A stretch of 64,000 nt of DNA from Gammaproteobacteria bacterium (GTDB lineage Bacteria; Pseudomonadota; Gammaproteobacteria; JAURND01): NCBI GenBank assembly GCA_035546635.1, contig DASZWJ010000046.1, positions 99,716 through 163,715 of the forward strand, read 5' to 3'. This document shows, in pieces, positions 1 to 9,021 of the stretch. Each line of letters starts with the position of its first letter. Position 1 is the first letter of the stretch. A program made the translations under genes and the position numbers. The notes beneath the pieces are model-generated. The model was not told the DNA's origin and did no database searches. It saw nothing but the letters and a program-made list of their open reading frames with translations.

Positions 1-2
1 TG

Positions 3-3000
3 AGCACTGAAAGCAAAATAATACCTACTAAATCTCTTAGTACCATTACTAAATCACTTGAACCTAAGGCAAAAGACAATAAATTATCACTCTTAGAAAA
101 AGAGGATTCCACCGCACATCCTGAACAACTATTTGGGACTACATCAAACCCTCGCAAACCATCTACCCTAACAACATTCGATAGCAAAGAAAGAAAACAT
201 CACCCAGCAACTATATCTCTAACTGATCGGCAGTTACTCAGCTTCATAACCGATAATGATAAGAATTTTCCACTTTATAAAATATGGTTAGAACAATTTC
301 CCTCGCAAAAAATACAAGCATTAGCTGTTACTTTACAGAAAGTTAATCAAGTTCAGCATGATTTCGAAAGCGATGTAATGCACTCTGAAAATTTTACTCT
401 AGCTAAATTACGTCATTTTATTCAACGAGTAGCACAGCAGTTTTTCAATACGAGCCCGAAATCATATTCTACAAATTTAGAAACCACCATTGCCGGCATC
501 TTAAATTTTTTAAAAGAATTAACCACTCTTCTAGGAAACATGAAATCATTCCAGGAGTTTATAGAAGCGACCTCGCATCCCTTGCCAATAGGAAGAATTT
601 TAGTCATTTTGACTCATGATATGGTCATTTATAAATCCAGTAGTCATGAATCTGATGTTGAGCTTGAGTTCCCGCCATTCGGTGTTAATGCATTACTTTA
701 TGATTGGTTACTCTGTGACAAAGAAACTATTACCGCTCTGGAATTAAGTAAAGCTTTCGAAGCCCTCGGCTTATTAGCAGAAATAAATGTTTTAAGTCAA
801 CAAAAAATAAATATTAAACCATTTCTTTCCCACATGGAATCAGTTTTACGTGGAGAAAAATTAGAGGTAATACAAAAATGGCTACTGGGTTTAGGACGGC
901 TGGCGGAAAATCAACGCCTAACCGCAGCTATACCAGCTGAACATATTAATATAGTGTTAGATATATTTGCTAAAAAAAATTTAAGCGACGGTTATTTGAC
1001 CAACACAGCTTACTGGGGATTTTTAAAACTATTACTTTCGCGGCAAATTTCATCTTTATCTCTAATAAAAACAAAGCTGATAGATACTATTTTTTCAAAT
1101 TTTTTCAAGGAGATGGATAGCAGAAGGGCTAAAGATTTATGTTTTATGGTTGATAGATTCGCTGCGACACTGAATTATCTGCCTAGCGTCAATATCTCTT
1201 GCGTTACATTGTTTGAGATTTTAATTCAAATCGAAAAAACCACCCAAATCCAAGTCTCAACTATTGAACTTGTTACCGCAAAAGATATCGGATCAGCACT
1301 GAAAGCTATCGGAGATATCACAAGGTTCAAATGGTTTTATAGCGATATCAATGTTATGTTACTACATAGAGTTGATAGTTTGTTAGCGCATTTATTAGTA
1401 TTGGCCAACTTATGCAACTTCAACTTGTCAAAACAAAAAGAGAATATACAAACTTTAAGTGCAATAATCAACGCATTATATGGGTTAGCGCTATTAGGAA
1501 TGACAAAACCTACTTTCAATAGTTTACAATTAACCAACATAGCTGTTGAGTTCTTGCCAAAATATCGCAAAACCTTGAAAGAATATAACTCACTTTTGAC
1601 TAAATTATTCCTTTATTTATGCTTAGGAAGAATTAAAAAAATCAAGCAACATGAGCCCATATTAGCCGATCTCGACAAAATCAAACCATCAGATCCAGGC
1701 GCTAAAACACTATTAGCACAAATAGGCCGGCTGTTTAGTCGAGTAGGTTTCCACACCATACCAGAAGAAAACGAAGAGTATCATCCGCAGGATCTGTATT
1801 GTCAAAAAGGATGGGAAATCGTACTCGAAATGAATGGCGATATGCATGGCGCTAGAAAAAATCCCAAAGCAGTAGCAATGCAGGATTTGTTTAAAGGGTT
1901 TGCACTATCACATTTAACTGGCAGACCGGTATTTTATTTCGAATATTCTAAGAAAATACCTGTTCCCAAACTGGTAGTTAGTCAAATATCGCAGACATTT
2001 TATAATTATGCATTAACTGATAATGAAGACTTAAAAAAATTGCATGCGCCATCAGATCAGCATTTATTTGAATATATAACAGAACGAACTCGTGGCAGAG
2101 AAGTAAAGTGGGAAAAAGGATTAGCCGATAGCAAGGTAGCGATTGGCACAAATCCATTCCGTAAACCCCCTACTTCTTCTAGTGTAGAATCAGAACCTGA
2201 AACAACCCATACGCCTTTAGATATAGAAGATAAACATTTGCCACGGCGCAAAGCTATGCCAATAGTAAATAGAAAGCATGCTCCGCCTCTGTTTAATCAA
2301 TTAATGACTGCGGTTAGCGCTGGCGATCTCAATATTGTACAAACGATTGTTTCTAGTAAGGAAAAACCCCTTAATCCTTTTACCAAGCAAGCTGATCCTT
2401 ATATCTTTACCGTAGCACTTATGAAGGCCATGGAGGATGAACATAATAGTACAAGCCCACCCCTTAAACGCAATTTCCAAGGCATTATTAAATTCTTAGT
2501 TGACAACACCTCTATTTCATCTTTAAACATTGAGCGCTGTCAAATTTCTCCACTCATTTTGGCAAAAAAATGGCAACATACTAGTCCCGAAGTATTTAGA
2601 ATTATTTCTGACCGCTGGGAAGAGCAAAGGAAAACCAATAGCAAGCAACGCAGAAAACTTAAAAAGAAAAACGAACCTCGAGAGAAAATAGACTGGTCTG
2701 AAATACAAGCAAAAGCAGATCAATTAACTTTTATTACTATCGATCACAAAAATTTGCTACGCCCAAATTCAACTGCAGCTTCTTTGAACCAAAACCCAAG
2801 CACTTCTGAAATGGCTAAAATACCTATAGACCCACCAAAGCAGTCTTTAGCCTCTAACATTCCAACTCCGATAGAAAAACTGCAAGCTGCCGCTGCAAAT
2901 GGAAACTCTGCCGCTCAATATCAGCTTGCATTACATTATAAAAAAGACGAAGACCCTAGGCGCCATCTATTTTGGCTGCAAGAATCAGCCAGCAAAGGCT

Positions 3001-6000
3001 ACAAACAATCCCAATATGAATATGCTTTACATTTACTGTCTGGAACTTACGGGGTTAAAAAAGATGAAGCTGAAGCGTACAGATTATTGAATTTAGCTGT
3101 AACTGAACCTCATGGCTCGGCGCAAGCACAACTTTTTTTAGGACAAAAGTGCTATGAACACCACGATAAACGATATCATCCACGCGCTTTATCTCTATTC
3201 CGATTAGCTGCGGCCAAAGGTTTGCCGGAAGCGCATTTACACATAGGCAACTGTTACTTTTTTGCCAAAGGCGTCGAAAAAAATGAAAAGCAAGGCTTTC
3301 ATCATTATCAAATAGCCGCTAACCAAGAAGTAGCGGAAGCCCAATCTAGATTAGGAGATTGCTACGAGCGGGGAACTGGTGTACTAAAAAATCTTGATGA
3401 ATCGGTTAAATTTTATGAATTAGCTTCGAAACAAGGAAATGGATCTGCTTCCTTTATGCTGGGCGTGCACTATGAATACTATGCTTGCCCCAAAGACGTT
3501 AAAAAAGCTAATGAATATTACCAATTGTCTGGGCGACAAGGATACAAACTGGCTGAAGTAAAAACATACTCAGTTTATAAACTTCCGCTTGAATTCTCTG
3601 ATCCTGCTTTAATTCTTAAATGTTTAGAAGATCATTCAGTTTATCTAAACTGGATAAACCGGCAAGCTTCAAAAGACAAAAAAATAGCTATCCAAATGAG
3701 TCTGAACGTGATGCTAAAAGAATGGGATGTTTGGACAAAAACTTATTCACCGAAAAAAGTATTACCTATCATCTCCGTAGCAATTAATTCATTAAACTCT
3801 GTATTAAAAGAACCTTCATCTAAAAAATTGTCCCTTGATTCTGCTGCCTATTATGTTAGAGAAGTGTTATCAAAACCACAAGCCTTGCTTGATAAAGTGC
3901 ATGCCTCCAGAGATCAGTCAGAACTACCACCAAGCCCAGAGATTGCTCTCGATGAAATTTTAGCTATTACTTCAAAATTGGCCAAGGAGCAGAAGGAGAA
4001 AATATCCAGCAAGGAAGAGAAGGAAAGATGGGATTCCTATGCGAAGTATGGCTATACAATTCAATTCTCATTATTGTTTTATTCATTACAACAATTTTTA
4101 AATGCTAACTTATTATCCACTACTACACTTGAAAAATGCATTGCACCTATCAACTTACTCATAGAAACCCCCCTGCTTATATGCAAGGCAGGCACAATTA
4201 CTACTGAATGGCTGGAAAAACAACTCCCTAAAATAGATTTTTTACCGGAAACGGCTGTGCAATTTTTAAAATTTTTTGGGTTATTATCCGAAAAGCAATA
4301 TCTAAAATATCCGCTGGCTAATGAGAGCATTCATTTGTTGTTAAATACATTAACAACATCAGAATCCATTGAGCTGCTTTTAGAGAGCCTACATGCATTG
4401 AAGTTATTAATAATTAGTTGGACTTTCAATCCTAATTCCGTTGAAACAGACACAATGATAGAAAAAATATTGTGCGCCTTGACAAAACAATTTTATATAG
4501 AGAATGATTCTAAAAACAAATCTAAAAAACCTTTTGACAACAAACAATTGTTGCATACGGTGCATTCAATTCGCGCTATTTGTGAATGTATGAACAATAG
4601 GTTTGATGCTCCCAAAGCACTTCCCGTTTCGGCCTTGAAAAACATTTTGCAAGCTATTATAAGCAATAAAACTTTACAGCGATCGCAGCTGATAGAAATT
4701 TTATTGTCTGTAGGCGAGATGCTGCGAGTCGGTGGCAATCATCAAGATGATATAGATCAATTAAAGCCCATGGTGGCACAATTAATTCGCACATTTGAAC
4801 TTCAAGCAAAAACAATGAAAATGATGCAGGTCGGCGATACGCTTTATGCATTATCTTTATTCGGTTATCCACAAGATGGGAGCATACCCACAACAAATTT
4901 AACCGCGGCTTTTAAGGCTTTTCTTCATCCTATTGCCTATAAAACTTCTATTGCAGAATATCGAAAATGCGCCTATAAAGGCGCGCAATACTGGCAAAAT
5001 GAACCACTTCCAGATTATATATTACCTTATATTCAAGCTACCAAGCCTAATATGCTTAGCCCACTGCAATTAGAATTAGCTGATGAGCTCGCCAAGCAAG
5101 AAGGTCTTGCTGATTATAAATTTGAATCAAATCCACAAATTGACTTGGACTATCCTCATATCTGCCTCACAAATAATGACCGCAGAGAAAAACATGTATT
5201 TGAATTGGAAGAAGATATTAAAACACGGGGAAATTCACGCTGGGAAAAAAGATTGCGAGATACTAGGCTGATTCATCGCAAAAATGAAGATGGCCATGTC
5301 ATCACGACATTAACGCGAATTGTCTCACCATCACTTTTTCCGTTAGACAAGAAAACGGCTGTTGAAAAGATTCAAATGGTTATCAGCAGCGGGCCTCCAA
5401 GCCATAGATTAGATGATCCGATCAGACTAGAAAACCAAGGTTTGGCACAAGAACAATTCGAGGAAGGGCAGCGCTACGCCAAGGGCATAAATGGCGTGCC
5501 AGATGTTAAAAAGGCTGCGCTATTTTATAAATTAGCTGCGGATAAAAATTTACCAGATGGACAATTTGCAATAGCTAAGTGCTATCGCGATGGTGAAGGG
5601 GTGCCTGAAGATATACAAACTGCATTTAAATATTTTAAATTAGCGGCAGATCAAGAGATAGCTGAAGCACAACTTGTTGTAGCTGATAGTTATTTAAATG
5701 GTAAAGGGGTTTCGCAAGATAACCACCAAGCTTATCGATATTATTATTCTGCAGCAGATCAAAACTTACCAGAAGCTCAACATAAACTAGGTTACTGCTA
5801 TCTTCATGGTTTTAATCGGGATGCAGAGATGTTAGAAAAGCATAAAAAATTTCCTGATTTAATTAAGGATAGCGAAAAATATGAGCGAGAAGAAAGTATT
5901 ATTCATTTTCGTTCAGCTGCTAGTCAAGGATATGTTCCTGCCATAGATGAACTTAAAAAAATGGGGTTATGGTCTGAATCAACAAAAGAGCCTGAAGAAA

Positions 6001-6197
6001 AAGAAAAAAAACAATTCTCAACTGATTTAAGTGAGGAGAAAGACAGAAAACAAGAGCCAATTGCTATATCTGTTGATCAAATGTTGCAGGTAGTAGTGAA
6101 AAACTCTCCTATTCATGCTTCTTCATCTCCACAAATTGACAAAGATTCAACAAAGGATTCAGCTAGGTTAGAAACGAAAAGTAATTCTCCAAAATAA
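3..6197 (+). CDS. Giant Sel1/ankyrin/helical-repeat protein (5' end at window edge)
   Basis: The frame is open from the first full codon in the window, at least 2064 residues. The first in-frame ATG inside the window (378) lies in continuous coding-like sequence, and the window opens with TG, so the true start may be an xTG codon at the very edge or further upstream. Rough order by nucleotide: helical-repeat array (700-1700); a domain recalling RAP/PD-(D/E)XK folds (1790-1980, EIVLEMNGDMHG); ankyrin-like segment (2280-2620, LMTAVSAGDLNIVQTIV); Sel1 repeats (2870-3590, e.g. AKGLPEAHLHIGNCY); second helical array (3950-4990); a second basic domain (5040-5330); second Sel1 cluster (5440-5960); Lys/Glu/Ser-rich tail. 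No signal peptide or membrane segment is seen. Sel1 and ankyrin repeats mediate protein contacts and are common in Legionella and Coxiella effectors. An effector or RNA-binding role is inference; the molecular function is unknown. Confidence 0.85.
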   Translation, partial: STESKIIPTKSLSTITKSLEPKAKDNKLSLLEKEDSTAHPEQLFGTTSNPRKPSTLTTFDSKERKHHPATISLTDRQLLSFITDNDKNFPLYKIWLEQFPSQKIQALAVTLQKVNQVQHDFESDVMHSENFTLAKLRHFIQRVAQQFFNTSPKSYSTNLETTIAGILNFLKELTTLLGNMKSFQEFIEATSHPLPIGRILVILTHDMVIYKSSSHESDVELEFPPFGVNALLYDWLLCDKETITALELSKAFEALGLLAEINVLSQQKINIKPFLSHMESVLRGEKLEVIQKWLLGLGRLAENQRLTAAIPAEHINIVLDIFAKKNLSDGYLTNTAYWGFLKLLLSRQISSLSLIKTKLIDTIFSNFFKEMDSRRAKDLCFMVDRFAATLNYLPSVNISCVTLFEILIQIEKTTQIQVSTIELVTAKDIGSALKAIGDITRFKWFYSDINVMLLHRVDSLLAHLLVLANLCNFNLSKQKENIQTLSAIINALYGLALLGMTKPTFNSLQLTNIAVEFLPKYRKTLKEYNSLLTKLFLYLCLGRIKKIKQHEPILADLDKIKPSDPGAKTLLAQIGRLFSRVGFHTIPEENEEYHPQDLYCQKGWEIVLEMNGDMHGARKNPKAVAMQDLFKGFALSHLTGRPVFYFEYSKKIPVPKLVVSQISQTFYNYALTDNEDLKKLHAPSDQHLFEYITERTRGREVKWEKGLADSKVAIGTNPFRKPPTSSSVESEPETTHTPLDIEDKHLPRRKAMPIVNRKHAPPLFNQLMTAVSAGDLNIVQTIVSSKEKPLNPFTKQADPYIFTVALMKAMEDEHNSTSPPLKRNFQGIIKFLVDNTSISSLNIERCQISPLILAKKWQHTSPEVFRIISDRWEEQRKTNSKQRRKLKKKNEPREKIDWSEIQAKADQLTFITIDHKNLLRPNSTAASLNQNPSTSEMAKIPIDPPKQSLASNIPTPIEKLQAAAANGNSAAQYQLALHYKKDEDPRRHLFWLQESASKGYKQSQYEYALHLLSGTYGVKKDEAEAYRLLNLAVTEPHGSAQAQLFLGQKCYEHHDKRYHPRALSLFRLAAAKGLPEAHLHIGNCYFFAKGVEKNEKQGFHHYQIAANQEVAEAQSRLGDCYERGTGVLKNLDESVKFYELASKQGNGSASFMLGVHYEYYACPKDVKKANEYYQLSGRQGYKLAEVKTYSVYKLPLEFSDPALILKCLEDHSVYLNWINRQASKDKKIAIQMSLNVMLKEWDVWTKTYSPKKVLPIISVAINSLNSVLKEPSSKKLSLDSAAYYVREVLSKPQALLDKVHASRDQSELPPSPEIALDEILAITSKLAKEQKEKISSKEEKERWDSYAKYGYTIQFSLLFYSLQQFLNANLLSTTTLEKCIAPINLLIETPLLICKAGTITTEWLEKQLPKIDFLPETAVQFLKFFGLLSEKQYLKYPLANESIHLLLNTLTTSESIELLLESLHALKLLIISWTFNPNSVETDTMIEKILCALTKQFYIENDSKNKSKKPFDNKQLLHTVHSIRAICECMNNRFDAPKALPVSALKNILQAIISNKTLQRSQLIEILLSVGEMLRVGGNHQDDIDQLKPMVAQLIRTFELQAKTMKMMQVGDTLYALSLFGYPQDGSIPTTNLTAAFKAFLHPIAYKTSIAEYRKCAYKGAQYWQNEPLPDYILPYIQATKPNMLSPLQLELADELAKQEGLADYKFESNPQIDLDYPHICLTNNDRREKHVFELEEDIKTRGNSRWEKRLRDTRLIHRKNEDGHVITTLTRIVSPSLFPLDKKTAVEKIQMVISSGPPSHRLDDPIRLENQGLAQEQFEEGQRYAKGINGVPDVKKAALFYKLAADKNLPDGQFAIAKCYRDGEGVPEDIQTAFKYFKLAADQEIAEAQLVVADSYLNGKGVSQDNHQAYRYYYSAADQNLPEAQHKLGYCYLHGFNRDAEMLEKHKKFPDLIKDSEKYEREESIIHFRSAASQGYVPAIDELKKMGLWSESTKEPEEKEKKQFSTDLSEEKDRKQEPIAISVDQMLQVVVKNSPIHASSSPQIDKDSTKDSARLETKSNSPK

Positions 6198-6279
6198 TGA
6201 AAACGCCACTTGAGCTCTTACCGCGGTATAGCTTAATTCCTTTTAATTTTCTAAAATACCATTATTCTGAGGATAAATT

Positions 6280-6425
6280 ATGGCGCATGTAGTATTTGAA
6301 ACTTTGACATTGTTGAATGTGTAGCATGCCGGAACAACGAGCTATTGCTTTGTCAGAATTTCAAAATGAATGATAGACTTGAATTTCGCGTCAATGATGA
6401 GTTACCACAAAAATTAAAGGGAGAA
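6280..6425 (+). pseudogene. Decayed DUF1640/CCDC90-type coiled-coil gene remnant
   Basis: A GAGGA ribosome-binding site precedes an ATG opening MAHVVFETLTLLNV followed by TAG. After a frame shift come MPEQRAIALSEFQNE and, again after a stop, RLEFRVNDELPQKLK. The pieces read in order like the start of a DUF1640/CCDC90 protein (M-A-x-V-x-F-D/E-T-L, then a G-M-P-E-x-Q-A-like stretch, then a coiled coil). These proteins are short coiled-coil proteins of unclear function. The assignment rests on remembered family patterns. Alternatively it is a non-coding leader of the downstream hydrolase. Confidence 0.35.
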
Positions 6426-6430
6426 CCGTT

Positions 6431-7138
6431 ATGTCAGATACTACCCTGATTAGCATACCAAATACCCACGGCTGCCTTGCTAACAGCTATTTTGCCCCTA
6501 CCCAGTCTGTGACTGGCCCCGGCATTGTTTTACTACAAGAAATTTTTGGCGTGAATAATAGCATTCGAACCTGTGCCGATCGTTTTGCTAAAGCCGGTTA
6601 TAACGTACTTGCACCTGATTTGTTCTGGCGCTTAAAACCTGGCGTACAACTCAGCTATGGAGGAGAGGATCTAGAACAAGCCTTTGATTATTATCATCAA
6701 TTCGATGTAGAACAGGGACTTCTCGACATTGGCGAAGCTATTGCAGCTTTGCGCAATCGCCCTGCTTGTGAAAATAAAATTATCGTTCTGGGATTTTGTT
6801 TAGGTGGACGGTTAGCCTATTTGACCGCAGCAAAATATCCCGTCGATGCTTGCGTTGCGTTTTATGGCGGCCGTATTGCTGATTATTTGCAAGAAGCAAA
6901 AAATATTCGTTGTCCGGTGTTAATGCATTTTGGTGAAGAAGATGAAATGATTCCACCCGACCAGATTGACCGCATTAAAGCTGCTTTCAATGGACGCCGC
7001 GATGTGCAAATTGAAGTTTATCCACAGGTTGGACATGCTTTTTTTAATCAGGACAGAAGTAGTTTTAATATTGCTGCTGCGGATCTGGCATATCAAAAAA
7101 CTTTGGACTTTTTACAGCATTATGTTAAGGCATCTTAA
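6431..7138 (+). CDS. Dienelactone hydrolase family protein
   Basis: A 235-residue alpha/beta hydrolase of the dienelactone hydrolase family, which hydrolyses carboxylic ester or lactone bonds in the cytoplasm. The family signature is visible: LLQEIFGVN with Glu37, nucleophile elbow GFCLGG with Cys123, Asp171 in GEEDEMIP and His202 in VGHAFF, giving the Cys-Asp-His triad. There is no signal peptide. AAAGGGAG lies 6 nt before the ATG. The gene stands alone and converges on the host-attachment-family gene across a palindromic repeat that probably ends both transcripts. Substrate unknown. Confidence 0.9.
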   Translation: MSDTTLISIPNTHGCLANSYFAPTQSVTGPGIVLLQEIFGVNNSIRTCADRFAKAGYNVLAPDLFWRLKPGVQLSYGGEDLEQAFDYYHQFDVEQGLLDIGEAIAALRNRPACENKIIVLGFCLGGRLAYLTAAKYPVDACVAFYGGRIADYLQEAKNIRCPVLMHFGEEDEMIPPDQIDRIKAAFNGRRDVQIEVYPQVGHAFFNQDRSSFNIAAADLAYQKTLDFLQHYVKAS

Positions 7139-7146
7139 ATTGTGAC

Positions 7147-7228
7147 TTTTTCCCTCTTACAGCCGTGACGTTTTTCCTTCTCCCCTTGTGGGAGAAGGAA
7201 AAACGCTATGGCCATAAGAGGAAAAAAA
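7147..7228. repeat. Long palindrome, family A; likely bidirectional terminator
   Basis: An imperfect inverted repeat of about 38 nt per arm: the left arm runs from a T-run through CTTACAGCCGTGAC to CCTTCTCCC, the right arm from GGGAGAAGG to AAGAGGAAAAAA. The loop is only a few bases. It sits between convergent genes and ends in T-runs on both strands, so transcription termination is plausible. Its modules recur at 9.83, 58.4 and 63.9 kb. Confidence 0.75.
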
Positions 7229-7230
7229 TT

Positions 7231-7674
7231 TTATGTTAGCTTAGTCAATTCACCCAAATAACCCATCAACTTTTTCATAGGCATTTTAGTGTAATCCTTT
7301 TCAATAGCATGCGTTATCTGTTCTTTAGCCTGTTCATCATAATGCTTATTAAGCAAACCATGAAAATGTGGCGCAGCAACTATAACCATTTTATCATCAT
7401 GGTGATTGTCACAAATTTCTATAACAATTTTCGCTAACTGCTGCGCAAACTTATCCGCCTCTACCTCTTTAGGATCAGACTCATCATAAGCTCCACGCGA
7501 AACACCCGTGCCCTTAGTGGCAAAATGGCCAGGACGATCCGTCACCAGCTCCAAGCGTTTCTCTCGGCTTGCAGGGTGACTGTATTCATTTATCAAATCC
7601 ATTTTTTCACCTAGACGCTCCGTTTCGTACAATTTTGCTTCACTTGCATTGGCAACTAGAATATGTGTTTTCAT
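7231..7674 (-). CDS. Host attachment family protein (baeRF-like)
   Basis: A 147-residue protein matching the 'host attachment protein' family (Pfam Host_attach, related to bacterial archaeo-eukaryotic release-factor domains). Seen features: the N-terminal strand THILVANASEAKLYE, the Arg/Lys-rich RPGHFATKG segment, and MVIVAAPHFHGLL near the middle, where the family carries its PxxLG-like loop. There is no signal peptide, so despite the family name it is probably cytoplasmic. AGGAG lies 8 nt upstream of the ATG. The family name comes from a plant-associated bacterium; function here is unknown. Confidence 0.8.
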   Translation of the reverse strand: MKTHILVANASEAKLYETERLGEKMDLINEYSHPASREKRLELVTDRPGHFATKGTGVSRGAYDESDPKEVEADKFAQQLAKIVIEICDNHHDDKMVIVAAPHFHGLLNKHYDEQAKEQITHAIEKDYTKMPMKKLMGYLGELTKLT

Positions 7675-7692
7675 TGATTTAGCTCCTACTTT

Positions 7693-8205
7693 TTAATGAC
7701 TCCTTTCATATTTGCCCATTAATTTGACCTGACCCATTATATGATGCTCTGACGCACCCATCACTTGAGCCGCACTAGCTCCCGAGGGTAATTTTAATAC
7801 GGTGTTAAGCGCATACAGCTTAAAATTGTAACGATGGGTTTTATTATAAGGTGGGCAGGGACCATTATACTGGGCTCTTCCCCAGCTGTTATTCCCTATT
7901 AAAGCTCCTTCAGGTAATGCTGCATTAGAAGCAAGTTTTGTTACATTTGCAGGAATATTAAATAACACCCAATGTGTCCATAAGCCGGATGGCGCATCCG
8001 GGTCATCCATAATGAGTGCAAATGATTTTGTACCTATCGGCACAGCCGACCATGTCAGATCCGGTGCCATATCTTTACCATCACAACTATAAATATCTGG
8101 TATTTTCCCGCCTTCAGAAAATGCAGTACTTGTAAGTGTCATACCCATTGCAGAACTCCCATAGATCAACCCAAGGAATATCCAAGCCAATGTTGTTTTC
8201 CGCAT
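7693..8205 (-). CDS. YbhB/YbcL family PEBP-like protein
   Basis: A 170-residue phosphatidylethanolamine-binding-protein fold (Raf kinase inhibitor-like, E. coli YbhB/YbcL type). Residues 1-20 form a hydrophobic signal peptide, suggesting a periplasmic location. Family motifs are present: DDPDAP (67-72), THWVLFNIP (77-85) and GPCPPYNKTHRY (115-126), which line the ligand pocket. GGAG lies 5-6 nt before the ATG. It ends 18 bases from the next co-directional gene, so the two may share a transcript. Ligand unknown. Confidence 0.9.
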   Translation of the reverse strand: MRKTTLAWIFLGLIYGSSAMGMTLTSTAFSEGGKIPDIYSCDGKDMAPDLTWSAVPIGTKSFALIMDDPDAPSGLWTHWVLFNIPANVTKLASNAALPEGALIGNNSWGRAQYNGPCPPYNKTHRYNFKLYALNTVLKLPSGASAAQVMGASEHHIMGQVKLMGKYERSH

Positions 8206-8323
8206 AAATTCTCCATTTAATCATAGCATTGGGAGAAATAGGTCTATAGGCCAAATTATTCTTCCCCTATTAAAAGTATAGACCATGAAGGCTTCCTGCC
8301 TTAAATATTCAGATAGTTACTCT

Positions 8324-8983
8324 TCATTCATCCGCATAACGGCACAAAAAAGTAGCCAGCTTTTGAGTCACTATAGCCATAGCCTCATTCGCAGCAACCA
8401 CACCGGAATACGGGTTAACTTGATAGGCCGGCACCACGGCTTCAAAGCGGCGTTGCGCAAGGATTTGTTGGGAAGCACCATTGATTAGCGTGGCCAGTAA
8501 TGCCAAACGCACCTGATTCCTACCGCCTATAAATTCCTGCTGTAACGCTAGCAATTCTGTATTCAATATATAATCTGCAGTTCCTGATGAAGGCAGACCC
8601 AATGCGGCACGGAAACAACCGCTGTTACGCAGCTTTTGTTCCAATATCGGTGTTAGCATTTCGGCAGGCGGTGAAACCCAGTGGTGATTAGCATAATGGT
8701 TAAGCTGAAAAGGTCTTTCCAGATAAATCATATTCGTGGTGTCATAACCTGGACTGGCAGCTGGAGTAGCAATCAGTAAGGTCGGACGATTTTCCCGAAC
8801 TGGCTGAGTACGGGTAGCCCCAGCCGCACTCAGTGTGTATTGGTTATTAGGCGGGGTTTTCACCGGACTCAAGAGTGAACAGCCTGCAAGACTTAATAAT
8901 AAACCTAAGCTTAGGATAGTTCTGAAATTGACAATACAACGCTTGGAAATATCTCTAGCATTGCGGGATTGATGTTTAGCCAT
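8324..8983 (-). CDS. Mla/MCE transporter auxiliary lipoprotein
   Basis: A 219-residue protein with a lipoprotein signal (hydrophobic run ending LSLAGC, Cys at about 35) followed by a domain like the ABC-type transport auxiliary component (COG3218/PqiC type). It is last in a four-gene minus-strand run: permease, ATPase, MCE protein, lipoprotein. By analogy the lipoprotein would sit in the outer membrane and receive the MCE protein. It starts 36 bases after the mlaD-like stop. The N-terminal 18 residues before the hydrophobic run are longer than usual for a lipoprotein, so a start further in is possible. Confidence 0.8.
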   Translation of the reverse strand: MAKHQSRNARDISKRCIVNFRTILSLGLLLSLAGCSLLSPVKTPPNNQYTLSAAGATRTQPVRENRPTLLIATPAASPGYDTTNMIYLERPFQLNHYANHHWVSPPAEMLTPILEQKLRNSGCFRAALGLPSSGTADYILNTELLALQQEFIGGRNQVRLALLATLINGASQQILAQRRFEAVVPAYQVNPYSGVVAANEAMAIVTQKLATFLCRYADE

Positions 8984-9021
8984 AAATAAATCTCTGAATT
9001 ATTTTGAGAAGGTATATACCA

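Noticed and set aside
8285..8488. Plus-strand frame of 67 residues overlapping the auxiliary lipoprotein gene
   Set aside because: It is a shadow on the opposite strand of a well-supported lipoprotein gene, with no ribosome-binding site or family similarity.
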